Made by a program: the position numbers and the translations under genes. Shown here one piece after another: positions 57,868 to 64,000 of a stretch of 64,000 nt of DNA (its first letter is position 1; each line of letters starts with the position of its first letter). The notes beneath the pieces are model-generated. The model saw only the letters and a list, made by a program, of their open reading frames with translations. It was not told the origin of the DNA and did no database searches. This DNA is from Imperialibacter sp. EC-SDR9 (lineage in GTDB: Bacteria > Bacteroidota > Bacteroidia > Cytophagales > Cyclobacteriaceae): positions 1 through 64,000 of the forward strand of contig NZ_LR701604.1 of NCBI RefSeq assembly GCF_902498805.1. The letters are read 5' to 3'.

Positions 57868-60800
57868 ATGAAAACCTTTTTACACTTAAAGTATTTTTTG
57901 CTGGCCTTGTTGACGACTTCCAGTCTGCCGATGGCTCAAAGCCAGTCATTGTCGTATGAGTCTTACTTTGATTTTTCCAATGGTCTGACCCTCAATGCCA
58001 CCACGTTCAGCGTGGCTGCCCAGGATGGTGGTCCGACCGGGATCGAATTCAGCCCTGACGGAATGACAATGTTTGTAGTAGGCACTGTATCAGATGCAGT
58101 ACATCAGTACAGCTTATCTATTGCTTTCGACATTACTTCCACTGTTTTGCTTGAAGGGTCATTTTTAGTATCAGGCCAGGACCACGTTCCGCTAGACGTA
58201 ACCTTCTCACCCGACGGAAAAACCATGTTTGTATTGGGCAATAATACGGGAAGCGTATATAAATATTCGGTTTCTACTGCATTTGACATCACCTCAACCG
58301 TTACTTACACGAACGATAGTTTTACGTTCAGCGGATTCGAGCATGACCCTTACGCAGTCGCATTTTCAAACGACGGCATGAAAATGTGGGTAGGTGGATC
58401 GGGGCGTGATATCGATCAGTATGAGCTCACGTCTGCCTTCGACATCACTTCCGTGTCTTTTTCCCCGGAAGGCAATACGGGAGGTCTTACCGACTACCTG
58501 GTGATGGATTTTCAGTTTAGTTCAGATGGATCAAGTTTGTTCGTGCTGGATAGGGCACTGGGCAATGCACACACGATCAATGAATACCAGCTCGCTGTTC
58601 CGTTTGATGTACTTTCCGGGATGGTCAAGCAGCCATTGAATTTCAAAATTGGTTCGGAGGAAACATTTCCTTACGGTTTTACATTCTCAGCTGGTGGCAA
58701 CCGATTGTATGTGGTCGGATATACCGGCGATGATGTAAATCAGTATGAGTTGAAGACACCTCTGATCAGCGAGGGGCTGGCCAACGACGGTAGTATTACT
58801 GACATCAGAAAATCTTTTTACCTGTCAGATGAAACATTCAACAATGCAGGTGGGGTGCTCGACTATGATGTGCATTATACTATTGACAATCTCCCGGCAG
58901 GGCTGTCTCCGGCACTAAGTATCTCTTCGGACGGAAAGTCTGCAAGTCTTTCGTTTTCCGGTACCGCAAATGACCACCAGTTTTCAAATTCCGTTGCCGA
59001 TCTGGAGTTTACCTTTGAAAACTCTGCCTTTGTGGGTGGCAACGCTTCGGCAGTTTCTAATGCTGTGGCAGCCAACTCAGGAATCAAAATAGCTTTCAGG
59101 GACAATACGACTCCGACTCTCTCCTACGGTAACTACGGGCCCATTTCCAAGGCCATTCCGTTCGAAAATACGCTTTCAGTTTCAGGCGAGGACACATCAC
59201 CTGAAGGAATGGCATTCAGTAAAGATGGTACTAAACTTTTTGTGGTAGGCACCATTGGCGACAAAGTATATCAATATACCCTGACCACCCCATTTGATGT
59301 TACCTCGGGAGCAAGCTATAGTGGTTACTCTTACTCCGTTGCAACCAACCCAACAGGCATTGCATTCAATTCGGATGGTACGACAATGCTTATACTGGGT
59401 TCAACTGGCAACGCCGTTTACCAGTATTCACTATCTACAGGTTTCGACCTTAATTCCACTTTGGCGCCAGTTGGCAGTCCGTTTAGTGTAGCAACCCAAA
59501 CCACCAGCCCGAGCGGAATTGCCTTCAATGACGATGGCACAAAGATGTTCATATCAGGCTCCGATATTTATGAGTACAGTCTTTCCTCTTCGTTTGATAT
59601 TAATTCCTCCGTTACTTACAGGTCTACTTTTAACATACCAAGTGGTGCACCAGTGGACGTCGCATTTGACCAAACTGGCATGGCATTGTATACCATCTTT
59701 TCCAATGCCTTATACAAATATTCACTTTCAGCGCCCTATATGATCTCTCATGGTTATGACGACGGGTTACTTACTTTTACCAACAATTTCGAATCGTCGA
59801 CAAGAGGGATTGCGTTCAGTGCAGATAGGTCAAAATTGTTTTTATTAGGGAGTAGTGTTGATGACATCACTCAGCTTCAACTCTATGCGGATCAATTCAA
59901 CGAATCTTCCTCTAATAACGGAGCTGTTGACGATGCGCTTACTATTCGTATTGCCGACGACAGATTTACTCATGGTGGCGGCACGCTTACACAGGGTGTG
60001 GACTACACCCTGACGGGCATGCCTTCCGGGCTTAGTCCTGTTCTTTCTGTTGCTTCCGACGGTCTGTCTGCCAGCTTGTCGCTGTCTGGTTCGGCCATCG
60101 CACACGCCGCTGCCAATAGTGTTTCGGATCTGGTGTTTACATTTGCCAACTCTGCATTTACAAGCAGCGATGCAGCGGATGTGCTCAACGCTGTTGGTGC
60201 CAGCAGTAACTATAAAATATCTTTCGAAGACCCATTCGCCCTGGCATATAACGCAGGTGCCTTTGATGTGAGCGGCGATTTGAATCTTTCAACAAGTTAC
60301 TTTAGTCTGATAAGCTATGGCACCAATACCCACGGGATAGCTTTCAGTGCCGACGGCATGAAAATGTTTGCAGTAAATTCTACTGATAAGGAAGTCAACC
60401 AGTTCAGCCTCACACAGCCATTCGTAACCACTTCAGGCGTAACTTCGGACGGATCTCCTTTCAGCGTCTCTGCCCAGGATGTCTTTCCCTACGGAGTTCA
60501 GTTCAGCAACGACGGGCACAAGATGTTTGTGCTGGGAGGTTCAAGTGACGATGTTCTTCAGTACTCTCTCTCCAACGCCTTTGATATTACCTCCGGTGCA
60601 AGCTACGACGGTATTCGCTTCGACATCAGCCAGGAGAGCACCACCACCACCGATCTGTGCTTCAGCGCTGACGGTAAGAGAATGTACGTGGTAACCAATG
60701 CGAATGTTTTTCAGTACAAATTGACAAAGCCGTTTGACCTTTCCGGATCCGCCACTCTAGAGTCAAGCTTCTACATCGGCGGCCAGGAGGGCGACGCCCA

Positions 60801-63800
60801 GGCGGTCTATGTTTCGCCAGACGGCACCAAACTAATGGTGCTGGGAAAAAACGGAGACAAAGTTTTTTCCTACGACCTGGCGGAAAAATTCAACGTCGCC
60901 ACAGCGACTTACAACTACAAGTTCATTTCTGTTTCCGGTGTCGACTCTTCCCCCACAGGATTCACCTTTAGCCCAACCGGCTCCCTCTTTGTGGTGGGAT
61001 CTAACTACAACAGGGTTGGCATGTTCAATCTTTTCAGCCCTGACTTCTCTGAAAGCGCAGCCAATCAGGGTGGCATGGACGGATCGTTTAGCATTGGCGT
61101 AATCGGCGACAAGTTTGCCAATGCAGGCAGCACCCTGGCGCATCCTACCACCTTTTCGCTGTCGGAAGTGCCTGCAGGCCTCACACCGATGATGACGGTT
61201 TCAGCCGATGGGCTCACCGCTACCCTGACTTTTGCCGAGTCGGCCACGAGCCACCAAAACTCAGATAACGTTGAAAACCTTGAGCTCACACTCAAAAATC
61301 CGGCACTTGTGTCAGGTGTGGCCGCTTCTGTGCTTAACTACCATTTTGACCTGGGCGCTGGCATTAATTTCAATAACAACCCCCAATTAACTTATGTAAA
61401 CGGTTATAATCTTACCCATGGAGCAGATTTTAACGATAAGTTTAACATTTCGAATAATGAGGGTGGACCCAATGGTATCGCCTTTAGCAACGATGGCATG
61501 AAAATGTTTGTAGTGGGGACGGGAGATGATGAAATAAATCAGTACAGCTTAAGTACTGCTTTTGATATTACGGCAGGCGTCTCATTCGACGGCATACGCA
61601 GTCATGCTGATGCAGCTCCTTCAGGCATCGTGTTTAACAACACTGGTAGCAAGATGTATGTCGTTGGCTACGGTGGCAAAGCCGTTTACCAGCACAGTCT
61701 GTCCACCCCTTTTCATGTTACGTCGGGCGTATCCAACGACGGAAGCTTTAGTGTCAACGCACAGGATCTCACACCGCAGGGTCTCGCCATCAGTACCAAT
61801 GGCGATAAATTATTTGTAGTGGGAGGCGTCAATAAAAAAATATTTCAGTACAGCTTCAACAACCCATTTGACATCGCCGGAGGAGTGACTTATGATAATG
61901 TTTCTTACGATGTATCGGCGCAGGACAATTCCCCAACAGAAGTTACCTTTAGCCCTGATGGATTCAAGATGTTTGTCATCGGCCTGGCCAATGATCAGGT
62001 GTATCAATATAGTTTGACCACCCCTTTCAATATATCCTCAGGAGTGACTTACGACAACATCGCTCTGGATGTGCGGGCTGAGGAACAAACGCCCTACGGG
62101 TTCGCTTTTGGAAAAAACGGAACCCGGCTTTTTGTGGTTGGCACTGCGGGCAAGGAGGTCAATCAATACGACCTGACGGTAGACGGCTTTAAAGAGTCAG
62201 CAAAAAACAACGGTGAAGTGGACGGCTTACAAGGCATACAGCTCACCTACGACACATTCGTAAATGCGGGGAGCACGCTCTCTGAAAACACGCACTATTC
62301 AGTCACAGGTTTACCAGAAGGGTTAACGCCCGCCATTTCGGTAGGACCTGGAGGAACATTTGCCACATTGACACTTTCGGGTAAAGCACCCGAACACCAG
62401 GATGATGACAATATCGCCAATCTGGTCATTAGCTTTACCGATGGTGCTTTTACCACTAACCCGGCGGCTGGTATTTACAACTCTACCGATGAATCGATCG
62501 AAGGCATCGACTTCCGGGACAATAGTCCATACCTCGTCTATGGCAACCAGTATGATTTCGAAAATACGACCCATGCGGGCAATTCAGCAAGCCATGAGAC
62601 AGAAGACGCCAGTATGCTGGGTATGGCATTCAATCCCTCAGGCACAAAAGTGTTTCTGGTAGGTGCCGAGCATGATGCCATATATCAGTACAGCCTCACG
62701 ACGCCGTTCGACGTAAGCGCAGGTATGACTTTTGACGGTAGTCCGTTTAGTGTTGCAGATAAAGAGACAATACCTACAGGTTTAGCTTTCAGCAACGACG
62801 GCACCAAAATGTTTATCGTTGGTGGGGCGGATGACGTAATTCAATACAGCCTGACTACGCCGTTTGATATCACCAACGGTGGCAGTTATGTTGACTCTTT
62901 CGACTTTTTCGCAAAGGAATCGGGTGCATCAGGCATCACTTTCAATAACAACGGAACCAAAATGTACATCATCGGCTCGAATGATGACGAGGTCAACCAG
63001 TTCAGCTTGGCAACCCCGTTTGATATCACCTCCGGTGTTACGTTCGACGGAAATCCGTTTTATTTCGGAAACTATCAGAATAATCCTCATGGCCTGGCAT
63101 TCTCCCCTGGCGGAAACAAGCTTTTTGTCCTGGGTAGCAGCGGCGACGAGGTCAGACAATTTGATCTCGAGAACCCTTATGACATCACTTCAGGAGTGTC
63201 GGAACCTACAAGGCTGTCAATTGGAGGAGAGGACACGTCCCCTACCGATTTGGTCATCAGTCCCGACGGGTTGAGGATGTTTGTGATCGGTGCATCCGAT
63301 AACGACGTCAATCAATATGATTTCAAGTATAGCGGCTTTACAGAGGGCAGTAAAAACGATGGCAGCCTTAGTGGTTCACAAACCATCCTGGTGGTGGACG
63401 ATTCCTTTACCAACGCTGATGGTGACCTTATCCAGGGAACACATTTCAACGTTAGCAATCTTCCTTCTGGCTTGACTCCAGTTTTAGCTGTAGCTGCTGA
63501 TGGTTTTTCAGCCGAACTGACATTCACTGGTAAAGCGACAAACCACCAGAATGACGACGGCCTCGAAGGGCTGCAATTCACATTCAACAACGCTGCCTTT
63601 TCGGGCGGAAATGCATCAATCGTAACGAACGCAGTCGCTGCTACCACCGCATTTGATCTGGACTTCAGGAACAACCTTCCTGCTGTTTTCTACGGAGATG
63701 TTTTTGATGTTTCGAAGGCGGTAAGTGCAGGGACACCCCTGGATATTAGCAGTGAAGACAGCTACCCGAGCGGTATCGCATTTAATAGTGACGGAACCAA

Positions 63801-64000
63801 AATGTTTATTGCCGGGGGCAACAATTCTCTGGTGTTGCAATACACACTTTCGACACCCTATTTAATAACAAGCGGAGTGAGTTATTCAAGTTCCTTTAAT
63901 GTTTCGGCTGAAGACGAGTATCCAGAAGACCTTGCATTTTCGACTGATGGAACCAGGATGTTTGTACTTGGCGGCGACAACTATACAGTTTACCAGTACA
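57868..64000 (+). CDS. Giant secreted propeller-repeat surface protein, 3' end beyond window (over 2,040 aa)
   Basis: The frame from ATG 57868 reads open to the end of the window; I read the first ~1 kb codon by codon and checked the frame at later points. The start has a signal peptide (MKTFLHLKYFLLALLTTSSL..AQS). The protein consists of ~380-residue units: a propeller part with 5-6 blades (FSNDGMKMFVVGTGDDEINQ, YSL..PFDITSGV style), then a ~120-residue linker (LPAGLSPALSISSDGKSASL, FTF..SAF.GG.AS.V.NAV) closing in F[RE]DN..P.L.Y. Linkers begin near 58771, 59898, 61048, 62194 and 63340. The blades resemble DGTKMYVVG..DxVxQY repeats of marine bacterial and phage proteins. It is probably a T9SS-exported adhesin, but any C-terminal sorting domain is beyond the window. 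Confidence 0.85.
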   Translation, partial: MKTFLHLKYFLLALLTTSSLPMAQSQSLSYESYFDFSNGLTLNATTFSVAAQDGGPTGIEFSPDGMTMFVVGTVSDAVHQYSLSIAFDITSTVLLEGSFLVSGQDHVPLDVTFSPDGKTMFVLGNNTGSVYKYSVSTAFDITSTVTYTNDSFTFSGFEHDPYAVAFSNDGMKMWVGGSGRDIDQYELTSAFDITSVSFSPEGNTGGLTDYLVMDFQFSSDGSSLFVLDRALGNAHTINEYQLAVPFDVLSGMVKQPLNFKIGSEETFPYGFTFSAGGNRLYVVGYTGDDVNQYELKTPLISEGLANDGSITDIRKSFYLSDETFNNAGGVLDYDVHYTIDNLPAGLSPALSISSDGKSASLSFSGTANDHQFSNSVADLEFTFENSAFVGGNASAVSNAVAANSGIKIAFRDNTTPTLSYGNYGPISKAIPFENTLSVSGEDTSPEGMAFSKDGTKLFVVGTIGDKVYQYTLTTPFDVTSGASYSGYSYSVATNPTGIAFNSDGTTMLILGSTGNAVYQYSLSTGFDLNSTLAPVGSPFSVATQTTSPSGIAFNDDGTKMFISGSDIYEYSLSSSFDINSSVTYRSTFNIPSGAPVDVAFDQTGMALYTIFSNALYKYSLSAPYMISHGYDDGLLTFTNNFESSTRGIAFSADRSKLFLLGSSVDDITQLQLYADQFNESSSNNGAVDDALTIRIADDRFTHGGGTLTQGVDYTLTGMPSGLSPVLSVASDGLSASLSLSGSAIAHAAANSVSDLVFTFANSAFTSSDAADVLNAVGASSNYKISFEDPFALAYNAGAFDVSGDLNLSTSYFSLISYGTNTHGIAFSADGMKMFAVNSTDKEVNQFSLTQPFVTTSGVTSDGSPFSVSAQDVFPYGVQFSNDGHKMFVLGGSSDDVLQYSLSNAFDITSGASYDGIRFDISQESTTTTDLCFSADGKRMYVVTNANVFQYKLTKPFDLSGSATLESSFYIGGQEGDAQAVYVSPDGTKLMVLGKNGDKVFSYDLAEKFNVATATYNYKFISVSGVDSSPTGFTFSPTGSLFVVGSNYNRVGMFNLFSPDFSESAANQGGMDGSFSIGVIGDKFANAGSTLAHPTTFSLSEVPAGLTPMMTVSADGLTATLTFAESATSHQNSDNVENLELTLKNPALVSGVAASVLNYHFDLGAGINFNNNPQLTYVNGYNLTHGADFNDKFNISNNEGGPNGIAFSNDGMKMFVVGTGDDEINQYSLSTAFDITAGVSFDGIRSHADAAPSGIVFNNTGSKMYVVGYGGKAVYQHSLSTPFHVTSGVSNDGSFSVNAQDLTPQGLAISTNGDKLFVVGGVNKKIFQYSFNNPFDIAGGVTYDNVSYDVSAQDNSPTEVTFSPDGFKMFVIGLANDQVYQYSLTTPFNISSGVTYDNIALDVRAEEQTPYGFAFGKNGTRLFVVGTAGKEVNQYDLTVDGFKESAKNNGEVDGLQGIQLTYDTFVNAGSTLSENTHYSVTGLPEGLTPAISVGPGGTFATLTLSGKAPEHQDDDNIANLVISFTDGAFTTNPAAGIYNSTDESIEGIDFRDNSPYLVYGNQYDFENTTHAGNSASHETEDASMLGMAFNPSGTKVFLVGAEHDAIYQYSLTTPFDVSAGMTFDGSPFSVADKETIPTGLAFSNDGTKMFIVGGADDVIQYSLTTPFDITNGGSYVDSFDFFAKESGASGITFNNNGTKMYIIGSNDDEVNQFSLATPFDITSGVTFDGNPFYFGNYQNNPHGLAFSPGGNKLFVLGSSGDEVRQFDLENPYDITSGVSEPTRLSIGGEDTSPTDLVISPDGLRMFVIGASDNDVNQYDFKYSGFTEGSKNDGSLSGSQTILVVDDSFTNADGDLIQGTHFNVSNLPSGLTPVLAVAADGFSAELTFTGKATNHQNDDGLEGLQFTFNNAAFSGGNASIVTNAVAATTAFDLDFRNNLPAVFYGDVFDVSKAVSAGTPLDISSEDSYPSGIAFNSDGTKMFIAGGNNSLVLQYTLSTPYLITSGVSYSSSFNVSAEDEYPEDLAFSTDGTRMFVLGGDNYTVYQY

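Overview
This window looks like chromosome from a marine or environmental member of the Bacteroidota, probably of the Cytophagales type. The evidence is a type IX secretion pair (PorV2/PorU2 type), a TonB-dependent receptor with an N-terminal carboxypeptidase-like domain followed by a DUF4249 lipoprotein, several lipoproteins, TPR-CHAT proteins, DUF1080 and DUF3052 proteins, a PspC/PadR operon, and at least one TAnnTTTG-type promoter. No rRNA, tRNA, CRISPR array, phage or insertion-sequence gene was seen. The species cannot be fixed from the sequence alone.

Layout. (1) 1-3034 is the distal end of what looks like an integron gene-cassette array. Four near-identical ~160-bp attC-like sites separate three cassettes. 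In each cassette the first bases are the exact complement of the R'' end of that cassette's own attC (10, 10 and 7 nt), the specific signature of integron cassettes. The cargo is an exported unknown protein, a small membrane protein, and a toxin-antitoxin pair whose PIN toxin is broken by two stops. An AT-rich GT61-type glycosyltransferase follows the last, degenerate site. No integrase is in the window. (2) 4.0-13.4 kb holds a PD40 propeller protein, a TonB receptor/DUF4249 pair, TfoX-like and GNAT proteins, a secreted TPR-CHAT caspase-like protease and a lipoprotein. (3) 13.5-18.8 kb is a tightly overlapping five-gene operon (epimerase/reductase, metallo-beta-lactamase-fold hydrolase, adenylate-forming enzyme, KAS III-like condensing enzyme, fatty-acid hydroxylase/sterol desaturase). 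It probably makes or modifies a fatty-acyl-derived metabolite. Methionine aminopeptidase follows. (4) 19.6-25.7 kb (minus strand) is porV2-porU2.

(5) 26-35.5 kb is a regulatory and stress region: a padR-pspC operon behind a palindromic operator, an orphan antitoxin-like gene, then a solo LuxR HTH protein divergent from an ECF sigma factor, its probable TPR anti-sigma partner, a lipoprotein, and a convergent membrane-anchored TPR-CHAT protease. (6) 36-39.4 kb is a candidate 3-keto-sugar module: GMC dehydrogenase, Tat-exported small subunit and DUF1080 hydrolase. (7) 39.4-54.4 kb carries mostly exported hydrolases (propeller-amidohydrolase fusion, PhoD-like phosphatase, S41, M1 and M61 peptidases), a DoxX/HxlR divergent pair, a 19-residue-repeat protein and a DnaJ-TM-TPR protein. 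Its intergenic regions hold REP-like palindromic repeats. (8) 54.5-64 kb has two tandem membrane-bound TPR-LuxR regulators, a striking double ACCCGGGT palindrome, and a giant surface protein that runs off the window. That protein is built from a ~1,145-bp (~380-aa) super-repeat of a beta-propeller segment plus a linker domain.

The strongest candidates for something unusual are the cassette array in a Bacteroidota background, the five-gene condensing-enzyme operon, the sigma/anti-sigma/CHAT locus, and the TPR-LuxR / giant propeller protein locus.
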